Shown piece after piece: positions 54,035 to 62,754 of a DNA stretch of 64,000 nucleotides (the first letter of the stretch is position 1; every line of letters begins with the position of its first letter). Source of the stretch: Streptococcus sp. Marseille-P6264 (GTDB lineage Bacteria; Bacillota; Bacilli; Lactobacillales; Streptococcaceae); the NCBI RefSeq assembly GCF_902460355.1, contig NZ_CABPTO010000001.1:1-64000 (forward strand). Reading direction: 5' to 3'. The position numbers were made by a program, and so were the translations under genes. The notes below the pieces were generated by a model. It had not been told where the DNA came from, made no database searches, and saw only the letters and a program-made list of their open reading frames with translations.

Positions 54035-56023
54035 ATGATTAACAGAATTACAGATAATAAATTTGAATTGGTGTCTAAGTACGAGCCTTCAGGTGACCAG
54101 CCCCAGGCTATTGAGCAGCTGGTGGATAATATCGAGGGGGGTGAGAAAGCCCAGATTCTTATGGGGGCGACTGGTACTGGTAAGACCTATACCATGAGTC
54201 AGGTGATCGCTCGGGTCAATAAGCCGACTCTGGTTATCGCCCATAATAAAACGCTGGCCGGCCAGCTCTATGGTGAGTTCAAGGAGTTCTTCCCCAATAA
54301 CGCTGTGGAATACTTCGTTTCCTACTATGATTACTACCAGCCTGAGGCTTATGTGCCTTCCAGCGATACTTATATTGAAAAGGATAGCTCGGTCAATGAC
54401 GAGATTGATAAGCTCCGTCACTCAGCGACATCAGCTCTCTTGGAGCGCAACGATGTGATTGTCGTGGCTTCGGTCTCTTGTATCTACGGTCTGGGATCGC
54501 CTAAGGAATACTCCGACAGCGTGGTAAGTCTGCGTCCAGGCCTTGAAATTTCCCGTGACAAGCTGCTTAATGACCTTGTAGATATCCAGTTTGAGCGTAA
54601 TGATATTGACTTTCAGCGGGGGAAATTCCGGGTTCGAGGCGATGTGGTTGAGATTTTCCCTGCTTCTCGGGATGAGCATGCCTTTCGGGTGGAGTTTTTC
54701 GGAGACGAGATTGACCGGATTCGTGAGGTTGAAGCCTTGACAGGTCGAGTCTTGGGCGAAGTGGACCATTTGGCCATCTTCCCAGCAACTCACTTCGTGA
54801 CCAATGAAGATCACATGGAAGTAGCCATTGCCAAAATTCAGGCCGAGCTGGAGGAGCAGCTTGCTATCTTTGAGAAGGAAGGCAAGCTCTTGGAAGCCCA
54901 GCGCTTGAAGCAGCGCACGGAGTACGATATCGAAATGCTGCGTGAAATGGGCTATACGAATGGTGTTGAGAACTATTCTCGCCATATGGATGGTCGGAGC
55001 GAAGGAGAGCCGCCTTATACCCTTCTGGACTTTTTCCCTGATGACTTCTTGATTATGATTGACGAGAGTCACATGACCATGGGACAGATTCGGGGTATGT
55101 ACAATGGCGACCGCTCTCGTAAGGAAATGCTGGTAAATTATGGTTTCCGCTTGCCATCTGCCTTGGACAATCGTCCACTACGTCGGGAGGAATTTGAGAG
55201 TCATGTTCATCAGATTGTCTATGTATCGGCTACGCCGGGTGACTATGAGAAAGAGCAGACGGATACGGTTATTGAACAAATTATCCGGCCGACAGGGCTT
55301 TTGGATCCAGAAGTGGAAGTTCGCCCAACCATGGGGCAAATTGATGACCTTTTGGGTGAAATCAATGCCCGTGTTGAAAAGAATGAGCGGACCTTTATCA
55401 CAACCCTGACCAAGAAGATGGCGGAAGACTTGACGGACTACTTCAAGGAAATGGGTGTCAAGGTCAAATACATGCACTCAGACATCAAGACTTTGGAACG
55501 GACTGAGATTATACGAGACCTGCGCTTAGGTGTCTTTGATGTTCTGGTTGGGATTAACCTGCTGCGCGAGGGAATCGATGTGCCTGAGGTTAGTCTAGTC
55601 GCCATTCTTGATGCGGACAAGGAAGGCTTCCTACGCAACGAGCGTGGCCTGATCCAGACTATTGGACGGGCAGCCCGAAACAGTGAGGGGCATGTGATTA
55701 TGTATGCCGACACTATGACCCAGTCCATGCAGCAAGCTATCGATGAAACTGCCCGCCGTCGGGCAATCCAGATGGCTTATAATGAAAAACACGGCATTGT
55801 ACCGCAGACTATCAAGAAAGAAATCCGCGACCTAATCAGTGTGACCAAGGCTGCCCTGCCAGACAAGGAAGAATCTGTCGAAATCGAAAGCCTCAACAAG
55901 CAAGAGCGCAAGGACATGATCAAGAAACTGGAAGGTCAGATGCAAGAAGCTGCCGGACTTCTGGACTTCGAGCTGGCCGCGCAGATTCGCGATATGATTC
56001 TGGAAATAAAGGCGATGGATTAA
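54035..56023 (+). CDS. uvrB: UvrABC excision nuclease subunit B
   Basis: Damage verification helicase in nucleotide excision repair, acting with UvrA and UvrC. 662 residues: Walker A GATGTGKT (44-51), the beta-hairpin [16 protein letters not shown] motif, helicase motif [12 protein letters not shown], and the C-terminal UVR domain (about 625-662) that contacts UvrC. A single gene. Confidence 0.97.
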   Translation: MINRITDNKFELVSKYEPSGDQPQAIEQLVDNIEGGEKAQILMGATGTGKTYTMSQVIARVNKPTLVIAHNKTLAGQLYGEFKEFFPNNAVEYFVSYYDYYQPEAYVPSSDTYIEKDSSVNDEIDKLRHSATSALLERNDVIVVASVSCIYGLGSPKEYSDSVVSLRPGLEISRDKLLNDLVDIQFERNDIDFQRGKFRVRGDVVEIFPASRDEHAFRVEFFGDEIDRIREVEALTGRVLGEVDHLAIFPATHFVTNEDHMEVAIAKIQAELEEQLAIFEKEGKLLEAQRLKQRTEYDIEMLREMGYTNGVENYSRHMDGRSEGEPPYTLLDFFPDDFLIMIDESHMTMGQIRGMYNGDRSRKEMLVNYGFRLPSALDNRPLRREEFESHVHQIVYVSATPGDYEKEQTDTVIEQIIRPTGLLDPEVEVRPTMGQIDDLLGEINARVEKNERTFITTLTKKMAEDLTDYFKEMGVKVKYMHSDIKTLERTEIIRDLRLGVFDVLVGINLLREGIDVPEVSLVAILDADKEGFLRNERGLIQTIGRAARNSEGHVIMYADTMTQSMQQAIDETARRRAIQMAYNEKHGIVPQTIKKEIRDLISVTKAALPDKEESVEIESLNKQERKDMIKKLEGQMQEAAGLLDFELAAQIRDMILEIKAMD

Positions 56024-56130
56024 AAAATATGGTTAGTGCCAAAGTTGCAAACTAAGCTCTTAATTACATCTCTAGTCAATGAGTCACTATGTGAAAAATA
56101 AGTTAGAGAAGTTTAAGTGGGGGAATTGAA

Positions 56131-56907
56131 GTGAAAAGGAATCTAATTAAACTAATATTTATTTTCTTTATTCCAATTTTTGTCATAGGCATGATGCCGA
56201 TAGTTCAATTGCTTTGGGCATTTTTGCCGACAAAACTTGTTACGAAAGAGGAAAAGCAGCATATTGAATATGTTGTGAACACAGCTTTTGAAGATAATTT
56301 AGGATTGAAGGTTAAGAAAATAGAGATTCCAACGTGGGTCGGTCATTTTTCTTATCAATATGAAGTAAAAGTTCAATTGACTGAAGAGGCGGACAAAATT
56401 TTAACAGATGAGTTAGAAGAAAGAACTTATTACTATTACTCTAATAGTGATGATGAGCCATCTTCCATATTAACAGATCTTACCTTTTCTTCTGTCTTAG
56501 ATACAAATTCCCATCCTATGTTGAATACCTTATATTTTGACAAAGAGTCTGTTCTAAAGCCAGTGAAATTTAAGGAGCTGAGAACAGATTTAGATTACGA
56601 TGTAACTGACAACCAAAAAGGGTTTTATCGTGATTTGGTTCAAATTAAAAAGGAACTAAAGTATAATCCCAAGACAGAGAAGTATGAAGCGTCAGCAGAG
56701 GACATAAAGAAATTGAGAAAGGATATGATCCGATTATCAGAAAAGTATGGAGCTCAATTGAATCTGTATCTCTTTCTGGAAGGAGGTGTTCCTGAAGGTG
56801 CGAGTTTAAGTGACTATGTTGATTTTACTACCTTACCCAAAAATGTTTATGTAGTTGTTCGGGGAGAAAATGGAAAATTAGATAGCAATGGTTTTCAGGC
56901 GAAATAA
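56131..56907 (+). CDS. Membrane-anchored protein of unknown function
   Basis: 258 residues: one N-terminal membrane helix or uncleaved signal (about 6-33), then a charged extracellular domain rich in Lys/Glu/Tyr. I recognise no family. Start is GTG after GGGGGA; base composition is more AT-rich than uvrB. It may be cotranscribed with the following GNAT gene (31 bp gap). Confidence 0.65.
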   Translation: MKRNLIKLIFIFFIPIFVIGMMPIVQLLWAFLPTKLVTKEEKQHIEYVVNTAFEDNLGLKVKKIEIPTWVGHFSYQYEVKVQLTEEADKILTDELEERTYYYYSNSDDEPSSILTDLTFSSVLDTNSHPMLNTLYFDKESVLKPVKFKELRTDLDYDVTDNQKGFYRDLVQIKKELKYNPKTEKYEASAEDIKKLRKDMIRLSEKYGAQLNLYLFLEGGVPEGASLSDYVDFTTLPKNVYVVVRGENGKLDSNGFQAK

Positions 56908-56938
56908 TTGAGATAGATTTATTCAAGGAGAAAAATAA

Positions 56939-57436
56939 ATGGTCATCACTATCAAAACAATGGAAACAGCTGAGGAGATAGAAGGGAAATCCAGAGTTCA
57001 TTGGCAGACATGGCGAGAAGCTTATGATGAGATTTTGCCTGCGGAATTTCAAGAGCAGATGACCTTGGATAAGTGCCGATTTTATAGTCAAAAGTATCCT
57101 GAAAATACCTTGATCGCCTTGTATGACGCTAAAGTGGTTGGCTTTGTTAGCTACGGTGATTTTCGAGATCCAGCTATGATAGCGGGTGAAATTATCGCTT
57201 TGTATGTCTTAAAAGATTATTATGGAAAGGGTGTAGGACATCAGCTCATGCAGGCTGCATTTGCTGCCTTGGATAGTTATCAAAAGATTTTATTATGGGT
57301 GTTAGAAGATAACAAACGTGCCATCGCTTTCTATGGAAAAATGGGTTTTGTTTTTGACGGCGAGGAAAAGGTCATTGACCTAGGAAAAGCCGTGAAAGAA
57401 AAACGGATGATTTACATGAGAAACTCGAACAGTTAG
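56939..57436 (+). CDS. GNAT acetyltransferase
   Basis: 165 residues with the acetyl-CoA site LYVLKDYYGKGVGHQLMQAA (about 88-107) and the C-terminal NKRAIAFYGKMGFVFDG typical of small-molecule or peptide N-acetyltransferases. Substrate unknown. Shine-Dalgarno AAGGAG. Confidence 0.87.
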   Translation: MVITIKTMETAEEIEGKSRVHWQTWREAYDEILPAEFQEQMTLDKCRFYSQKYPENTLIALYDAKVVGFVSYGDFRDPAMIAGEIIALYVLKDYYGKGVGHQLMQAAFAALDSYQKILLWVLEDNKRAIAFYGKMGFVFDGEEKVIDLGKAVKEKRMIYMRNSNS

Positions 57437-57473
57437 TCTGAAAAACAATAGATATATTTTTAAGGAGCACCAC

Positions 57474-58019
57474 ATGCGTTATGCACTTTTACTCCGCGGC
57501 ATTAATGTCGGCTGGAAAAACAGGGTCGTCATGGCCGATTTGAAGAAGGATTTAGCAGAGTTGGGTTTTGAAAATCCGGTTTCCTACATTAACAGCGGCA
57601 ACCTCTTCTTTGATAGCGAGGAGCAGGAGGAGAGGATTCGGGAGATTTTGACGGCTTATTTCAGTCGGTCTTACGATTTTCCTCTGCCTTTTGTCCTTGT
57701 CAGCTCTGCCATGATTGAAAAAGAAACAGCAAATCTGCCTACTTGGTGGCAGGATGAGACAGCCTTTCGGCGAGATGTTCTCTTTTATCTGCCAGAGACA
57801 GACAGGGAGAGTGTCCAAGAGCTGGCAGGCAGTTGGGCAAATGACAAGGAGCAGCTGCATTTTGGGCAGACAGCTTTCTTTTATAGCAATGCTGACCAAG
57901 CGGACTATCTCAAGTCCAACTACCATAAAAAACTGCTCAAGTCTAGTTTTTACAAGCAACTGACCATTCGAAACGGCAAGACTTTCCAGAAGATTGTGGA
58001 GTTGGTTGGAAATGAGTAA
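57474..58019 (+). CDS. DUF1697 protein
   Basis: 181-residue cytosolic protein with the family start YALLLRGINVGWKNRV and YINSGNLFFDS (about 37-47). The family is widespread in bacteria and has no firm function. Overlaps the next gene by 8 bases. Confidence 0.85.
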   Translation: MRYALLLRGINVGWKNRVVMADLKKDLAELGFENPVSYINSGNLFFDSEEQEERIREILTAYFSRSYDFPLPFVLVSSAMIEKETANLPTWWQDETAFRRDVLFYLPETDRESVQELAGSWANDKEQLHFGQTAFFYSNADQADYLKSNYHKKLLKSSFYKQLTIRNGKTFQKIVELVGNE

Positions 58020-58494
58020 GCTAAATTTGGAGGAGACAAGGGAAGAAAAAGCGAAGCGCTGGAAATTTTCTAAAGTTATTTGGCTAGTGCTCTATATCTT
58101 GTTGTTTATCTTTGTTTTGCTGCATTTTAGCTTGAGTCCCTTTAGCTTGGCCTTTACTCCGCTCTTGTGGAACAATTGGCTTTTTCTTCTATCCGTGGTC
58201 GTATTTTGTCACTTATGGTTTCTCTTTTTGAAAAAGAGAAAGTTTCGCTGGTTCCATCTCATCTGGGGGATCCTGAGTATACCTCTTGCATTGTTTATAT
58301 GGTTTGCAATTTTCTTTCATTTCTCTATAGCCAAATCAGAAAATTCTGTCCCGATCAATATGGATTACGGGATAGAGGGGAGAGAAGTTATTTTACGAAA
58401 AGGCTATTTATTAGGCGAATATGATGAATACCATGATTTAGTCAATCCTTATATCATGAAAACCAAGGTTAATCGTGTTCGCTATATTGATTGA
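58012..58494 (+). CDS. Small membrane protein of unknown function
   Basis: 160 residues with three hydrophobic helices (about 24-45, 53-72, 82-105) and a polar C-terminal domain (about 106-160). Not recognised. Start ATG 58012 is coupled to the DUF1697 stop. Confidence 0.6.
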   Translation: MSKLNLEETREEKAKRWKFSKVIWLVLYILLFIFVLLHFSLSPFSLAFTPLLWNNWLFLLSVVVFCHLWFLFLKKRKFRWFHLIWGILSIPLALFIWFAIFFHFSIAKSENSVPINMDYGIEGREVILRKGYLLGEYDEYHDLVNPYIMKTKVNRVRYID

Positions 58495-58558
58495 TGCAAG
58501 TCTTGTCAATGGACTCTGGCTTCAAAGCCCGTTCAAACAAGCTAGTAGAGGGAGGTAT

Positions 58559-59038
58559 ATGGATGTGAATAAAAATAGGAATGAGTGGACTTGGCTAGAT
58601 AAAGTGAATACATGGCTCAAGCGCCATGGTTTTCTAGCTTGGTTATTGGATTTCTCCGTCCTTATGCTTTTTGCAATGATTACGGGTATCCTAGTTTTTC
58701 AAATCCCCTTCCTCCCTACATATTTAAAGAGTAATTATGTTTTTCCTTTATTTATAAATATTCTTGTTTTACTGTACTATGCCTATGGTTCTATCCTACG
58801 TGAAAATAGTGTAAAGAGGGTCACTTCTTTGAAAGACTTAGTCAATCCTCTCCTTTATATAAATCCTATGGTTCTTTTGCTACATTACTTTGGAGTGAGG
58901 AGCCGCCGTCATAGACCTTTGCTACCACTGCCTACTTTGGACCATCGCTATGTCTGGTTCCCAATTGCCACTTATATTATTTTCTTTCTGATAGCAGTAG
59001 TCATCACGATTGCAAGCAAAGGAAGTAAGAAAAAATAG
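58559..59038 (+). CDS. Small membrane protein of unknown function
   Basis: 159 residues with three or four hydrophobic helices (about 28-50, 58-78, 100-117, 135-153). ATG 58559 follows GGGAGGTAT; the longer frame from 58475 overlaps the previous gene and has no ribosome site. Not recognised; low G+C like its neighbour. Confidence 0.6.
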   Translation: MDVNKNRNEWTWLDKVNTWLKRHGFLAWLLDFSVLMLFAMITGILVFQIPFLPTYLKSNYVFPLFINILVLLYYAYGSILRENSVKRVTSLKDLVNPLLYINPMVLLLHYFGVRSRRHRPLLPLPTLDHRYVWFPIATYIIFFLIAVVITIASKGSKKK

Positions 59039-59070
59039 AAAAGCCGCTTTATGTACTAAAGTGGCTTTTG
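59039..59070. terminator. Bidirectional terminator
   Basis: AAAAGCCGCTTTA paired with TAAAGTGGCTTTT (one G-T pair), serving the plus-strand gene at 58559 and the minus-strand XRE gene. Confidence 0.75.
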
Positions 59071-59832
59071 TGCTTGTTCTGATAAATCTAAGGGCATAAA
59101 AGCAGCCATGACACGGCCGATGACCTTGGGTTCTTCTTGATGCGGGATAAATTTATCGCTGTATTTTTTATTGAGAGAAATGAGGCGGATGCCAGTTGGA
59201 TCGTTGAAAACTCTTTTCAGAATCGTCTGACCGTCGTAATCAATGGCATAGATAGCGCCGGCAAATTCAAAGTGTGTATTCTTGATGAGTGCCACAGAAC
59301 CTTGCGGATACTTGGGTTCCAGCGAATCTGTCCGAATCCAGAGGGCAATATCATAGTCAAGCTCTTTGTCTAACCAGACGATGTCAGCTTGTTCGGGCTT
59401 GTTCAAGAAAGTCTGGAAGCTTTCATAGACTTTGTAAGGAAAATAATCATCTTTTAATCTTTCCTCAGTCGTTTGATTTTCCAGCTCTTTTTTAGCAAAG
59501 TCTGTTACAGCTTGTCTGTGGGGCTGGTCTAGGGCTTGGAAAATATCTGCGAACTCTAGCGAAAATGACGTAGGGCTATGAACTGATAAATAGCGAGGAT
59601 CCAGCTCTTGAACATCCATATCAAAGAAGTCTGCAATTTTTTGCATATTTTCTAGGACAGGCAGGGAATTTCCTTTGATATAGCCAGTAAGAGTGCTGGC
59701 TGGAATTCCTGTTCCTCGGGAAAGTTCAATTTGTTTGATTTGCTTTTGCTTCAATAAAGTTTTGATTTTTTTAGAAATGAGCCGCATTGCCTCCTTATCC
59801 TGGGGGCTAGCGACACCGCGTCCTCTGGCCAT
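59056..59832 (-). CDS. XRE-S24 repressor (HdiR-like)
   Basis: 258 residues: XRE helix-turn-helix (about 16-72; RGTGIPASTLTGYIKG recognition region), linker, then an S24/LexA-type peptidase domain with the Ser-Lys dyad Ser170 (TDSLEPKYPQGS) and Lys206 (TILKRVF). HdiR of Lactococcus is a DNA-damage-responsive repressor of this build. No Ala-Gly or Cys-Gly bond occurs in the linker (80-165), so self-cleavage is uncertain. ATG 59832 follows AAAGGAG; the GTG at 59841 is less likely. Confidence 0.85.
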   Translation of the reverse strand: MARGRGVASPQDKEAMRLISKKIKTLLKQKQIKQIELSRGTGIPASTLTGYIKGNSLPVLENMQKIADFFDMDVQELDPRYLSVHSPTSFSLEFADIFQALDQPHRQAVTDFAKKELENQTTEERLKDDYFPYKVYESFQTFLNKPEQADIVWLDKELDYDIALWIRTDSLEPKYPQGSVALIKNTHFEFAGAIYAIDYDGQTILKRVFNDPTGIRLISLNKKYSDKFIPHQEEPKVIGRVMAAFMPLDLSEQAQKPL

Positions 59833-59857
59833 GATATTCACTCCTTTTCTTTCTTCT

Positions 59858-59886
59858 ATTTTAACGAATTAAATCGAAAAAGTAAA
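59858..59886 (-). promoter_or_regulatory. Promoter of the XRE-S24 gene
   Basis: Minus strand -35 TTTACT (59881-59886), 17-bp spacer, -10 TAAAAT (59858-59863). The spacer has two TTCG-containing half-sites about 11 bp apart, possibly an autoregulatory operator. Confidence 0.5.
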
Positions 59887-59910
59887 GAGCTGAATAGAGA
59901 TATTCAGCTC
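59881..59910 (-). terminator. Terminator of degV
   Basis: Minus strand GAGCTGAATA/TATTCAGCTC perfect stem (59901-59910 with 59887-59896), then TTTACTTTTT, which also forms the -35 of the next gene. Confidence 0.7.
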
Positions 59911-59922
59911 AAAAGGAGAGGA

Positions 59923-60765
59923 TTAAATTTCGTAGCCCATCAAGAGGCCGCCTTCTTCTGCGTAAAAGCTGCAAAGTCCAGAAGTTGGTAGGAAAGAAAT
60001 GTCGGCTGCTGGGAATTTTTCCTTGATAACTTCCGCAAATTGCTGGCAAAATTTCTCGTTATTGCGATGAGCAATGATAATGCGGCCGCCCTTGTATCCA
60101 GCTTTAAGCACCTCATCTACAGCAGCTGTCAGAGCCTTTTTAGCCCCTCTAGCTTTTTGGAGAAGTTCCAGAGTGCCGGTATCGCTGGCTTCGCCGACCA
60201 TGCGAATATTGAGGAGGCCGACAACTGCACCAATCAGCTTGCTGAGACGACCATTTTTGACCAGATTGTCTACCTTAGCCAGTACAAAGAGAAGCTTTGT
60301 TTTTTTTTGGTAGTGGGTGATGGCTTCCACGACTTGCTCGAAAGAAAGCCCTTCTTTGATGAGGTCGTTCAATTTTTTGACAATCAAATCAACTTCGCCA
60401 CCAGCCGAAAGACTGTCAATAACATGGATATTTGCTGTTGGGTTTTCTTCTAAGAAAAGTTTTTTAGCTAGCTGGGCGCTATTGTGGCTACCAGAAAGAG
60501 AGCCCGTAATTGTCACGACAAAGATATTTTCAGCCCTTTCAAAGCTTCTAAGGTAGTCATCAGGGCTTGGGCAAGCTGATTTCGAAGCACTTGAAGTAGC
60601 GTACATTTTTTCCATCATGCCATCAATATCAAGATACGCGTTATCCACAAAAATCTCATGATCAATCTGAATGGTCAGTGGCACACTCTCAAACTTTGTC
60701 TGGTTGGCCAGATCTGTAATCTCACGGTAGTCACAGCCAGAATCGGCAACAATTTTCCAAGTCAT
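59923..60765 (-). CDS. DegV-family fatty-acid-binding protein (FakB-like)
   Basis: 280 residues: KIVADSGCDY start, TSSASKSACPSPDDY (phosphate/lipid carboxylate region, about 55-70), TGSLSGSHNSA. DegV/FakB proteins bind fatty acids for the FakA kinase in exogenous fatty-acid use; which lipid is bound here is unknown. A TetR gene diverges upstream. GGAGAAACTAA precedes the ATG. Confidence 0.88.
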   Translation of the reverse strand: MTWKIVADSGCDYREITDLANQTKFESVPLTIQIDHEIFVDNAYLDIDGMMEKMYATSSASKSACPSPDDYLRSFERAENIFVVTITGSLSGSHNSAQLAKKLFLEENPTANIHVIDSLSAGGEVDLIVKKLNDLIKEGLSFEQVVEAITHYQKKTKLLFVLAKVDNLVKNGRLSKLIGAVVGLLNIRMVGEASDTGTLELLQKARGAKKALTAAVDEVLKAGYKGGRIIIAHRNNEKFCQQFAEVIKEKFPAADISFLPTSGLCSFYAEEGGLLMGYEI

Positions 60766-60891
60766 TTAGTTTCTCCTGCTCTATCAGTTCTCTACATTGA
60801 CAAAAAACATGTCTTTTCTTACAATTATAACATGAAGATGCTTTGATATAAAGCCTTAATTCTCAGCTGATACAGGAAGAAAGAAATTGTT

Positions 60892-61464
60892 ATGGCGGAA
60901 AAGAAAATATCAGAAAAATCCCTTGCAAATTTAAAAACTTATAATCAAGAATCTAATCGAATTACAAAGGAATCCTTGGAAATTTCTCTGATGCAATTGT
61001 TAGAGAAGAAAGATTTGAAAAAGATTACCATCTCTGAATTAGTCGAGCGAGCTGGGGTTTCGCGCGCAGCCTTTTATCGTAACTATAGCTCCAAAGAAGA
61101 AATTCTAGAGGGAATTTTCAAAAATACCGTTCAGGGAATTGTCGACAAGCTGGAGCAGTTTAATTTCAAGACAGAAATGTACCAGATTTGGCTTTTTCTT
61201 TTTAAGGAAGCCAAGAAGGAAGCGCGTGTCATTAGTTTGGCTATTGATTATAATTTTGAAAAGTTGCTGACGCAGGCGGTCTTTGATTTCCTTGAAAAGC
61301 GTAGCAAAGGTGGGAAGAAGACAGCCAATTCCTATATGAATTCATTCTGGAGTTCTGCGGTTGTTTCGGTGCTTTCCAAATGGATCAAAGAAGGCATGAA
61401 GGTTCCAGCTGAAAAGATTGCAGCTTTGGGCATGCCCCTTTTCCCACAGAAAAAGAAAAAATAA
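60892..61464 (+). CDS. TetR/AcrR-family regulator
   Basis: 190 residues: N-terminal HTH (about 22-70; ITISELVERAGVSRAAFYRNYSSK split over the motif), then a helical ligand/dimer domain. Divergent from degV, so it may control it or itself; the 126-base gap between them holds no other gene. Basic C-terminal tail. Ends near a weak hairpin (CTTAC/GTAAG then TTTTT, about 61521-61543). Confidence 0.82.
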   Translation: MAEKKISEKSLANLKTYNQESNRITKESLEISLMQLLEKKDLKKITISELVERAGVSRAAFYRNYSSKEEILEGIFKNTVQGIVDKLEQFNFKTEMYQIWLFLFKEAKKEARVISLAIDYNFEKLLTQAVFDFLEKRSKGGKKTANSYMNSFWSSAVVSVLSKWIKEGMKVPAEKIAALGMPLFPQKKKK

Positions 61465-61559
61465 GAGTTGGTACAACTGTTTGGCACCAATACATCAGAC
61501 TGAAATAATAGATCGTAAAAGCTTACCTAACAAGTAAGTTTTTACTTAGCGCTTCTGAG

Positions 61560-61592
61560 ACCATTTAAGACTTCTCAGCTACCATTTAGGAT
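61560..61592 (+). promoter_or_regulatory. LytTR-type direct-repeat operator (BlpR/ComE box)
   Basis: ACCATTTAAGAC (61560-61571) and ACCATTTAGGAT (61581-61592), starting 21 bp apart, about two helical turns. A third weaker copy, CATTTGCGAT, follows at 61601-61610. Imperfect direct repeats with this spacing are bound by LytTR regulators such as ComE and BlpR. The -10 TGCTATGCT lies 30 bp downstream (hexamer 61622-61627). Confidence 0.75.
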
Positions 61593-61618
61593 TTGGGAGT
61601 CATTTGCGATGCGACCTG

Positions 61619-61627
61619 TGCTATGCT
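61619..61627 (+). promoter_or_regulatory. Extended -10 promoter of the LytTR cassette
   Basis: TGCTATGCT with no good -35, as expected of a promoter that needs an activator bound at the direct repeats just upstream. Confidence 0.55.
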
Positions 61628-61647
61628 AGAGCAAAGGAGATAGACAA

Positions 61648-61989
61648 ATGGCTACTATCATAATCAAAGACGGCAACGCCCTTCGAAAGCTGGAACTTTC
61701 GACAATTTACTATATCCAGTCTCATCCTCAAAAGCCTCACATCGTTCTTATCGTGACTAGACAAGGCAACTACAGCCATAGGGCTTCTCTGACTGAGCTG
61801 GCTAAGCTCTATCCTGATGCGCTGGTTCACTGTAATCGTCAAACACTGGTCAATTTAGCCAAGGTTCAAGGATTTGACAGGGAGCGTAAAAGCTTGTTCT
61901 TTGAGCAGTCTGACTTAGGAGATATTGTCTGCTCAAGGCGTCATTTATCCAGTCTCATCAAGCGCTGGTCTCAGGAAGGAAGAAAATAA
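61648..61989 (+). CDS. blpS: Stand-alone LytTR DNA-binding protein (BlpS-like)
   Basis: 113 residues consisting almost entirely of one LytTR domain: IYYIQSHPQKPHIVLIV, ...LTELAKLYPDALVHCNRQTLVNLAKV (about 49-74) and the final strand SRRHLSSLI. It lacks a receiver domain. In pneumococcal blp loci a LytTR-only gene, blpS, precedes blpR and blpH, the same order as here. Likely modulates the same promoters as the response regulator (inference). AAAGGAG precedes the ATG; the next gene starts after one base. Confidence 0.8.
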   Translation: MATIIIKDGNALRKLELSTIYYIQSHPQKPHIVLIVTRQGNYSHRASLTELAKLYPDALVHCNRQTLVNLAKVQGFDRERKSLFFEQSDLGDIVCSRRHLSSLIKRWSQEGRK

Positions 61990-61990
61990 G

Positions 61991-62722
61991 ATGAAAATTT
62001 TTGTATTAGAAGACGATCTTAAGCAACAAGCCTATATGGAGTCAACCATTCAGGGAATTTTGGAAAAGAACGGCTGGGAATGCCAGTTTTTAGAAATCTA
62101 TGGCAAGCCGGACATGCTGATTGATGCAGTAAGGGAACGGGGGAGCCATCAGATTTTCTTTTTGGATATTGAGATTAAGCAAGAGACGCAGAAGGGACTA
62201 GAGGTGGCAGGAAAGATTCGCAAGTTGGATCCCTATGCTCTGATTGTATTTGTGACGACTCACTCAGAATTTATGCCCTTGACTTTTCGCTATCAGGTAT
62301 CAGCTTTTGACTTTATTGATAAAGGTTTACCTGAGGAAGATTTTATCAAGCAGATTGAGCAGGACCTAGCCTATCTTTACGAGAGAAAGGACAGTTTTCA
62401 AGCTGAAGAGACTTTTCTCTTTGAAAATTCCAAGTCAGATTTTCAGGTGCCTTTTAATGAAATCTATTATTTTGAGACATCAGAAGTGCCTCATAGACTA
62501 GTTCTCTACACCAAGAAAGAGCGCATCGAATTTTACGGACAGCTTTCTGAGATTACAAAGCAGGACAAGCGTCTCTATCGCTGCCATCGCTCTTATGTGG
62601 TCAATCCAGCGAATATCTCTCAGCTGGATAAGATAGAAAACATAGCCTATTTCCCGAATGGCGCTGGTTGCTATGTATCACGCCTCAAGATGAAAGGATT
62701 ACGGACAGCTTTAAGGCAGTAG
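61991..62722 (+). CDS. blpR: LytTR response regulator (BlpR/ComE-like)
   Basis: 243 residues: receiver domain (about 1-125) with acidic pocket EDD (7-9), phosphoacceptor Asp59 (FFLDIE) and Lys near 109 (FIDKG), then a LytTR domain (about 145-243; RCHRSYVVNPANI). Such regulators respond to peptide pheromones and bind paired direct repeats. ATG 61991 follows GGAAGAAAATAAG; the longer frame from 61925 lies inside the upstream gene. Order regulator-then-kinase fits blp rather than comCDE. Confidence 0.88.
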   Translation: MKIFVLEDDLKQQAYMESTIQGILEKNGWECQFLEIYGKPDMLIDAVRERGSHQIFFLDIEIKQETQKGLEVAGKIRKLDPYALIVFVTTHSEFMPLTFRYQVSAFDFIDKGLPEEDFIKQIEQDLAYLYERKDSFQAEETFLFENSKSDFQVPFNEIYYFETSEVPHRLVLYTKKERIEFYGQLSEITKQDKRLYRCHRSYVVNPANISQLDKIENIAYFPNGAGCYVSRLKMKGLRTALRQ

Positions 62723-62754
62723 GGAAGTAATATGATAGAAATAGGAGAGGAATT

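Noticed and set aside
54431..55072. 213-codon antisense frame within uvrB
   Set aside because: Shadow of a conserved gene, with no ribosome site or known domain.
59056..59832. Assignment as LexA
   Set aside because: The DNA-binding part is XRE-type, not the LexA winged helix, and the cleavage bond is absent.
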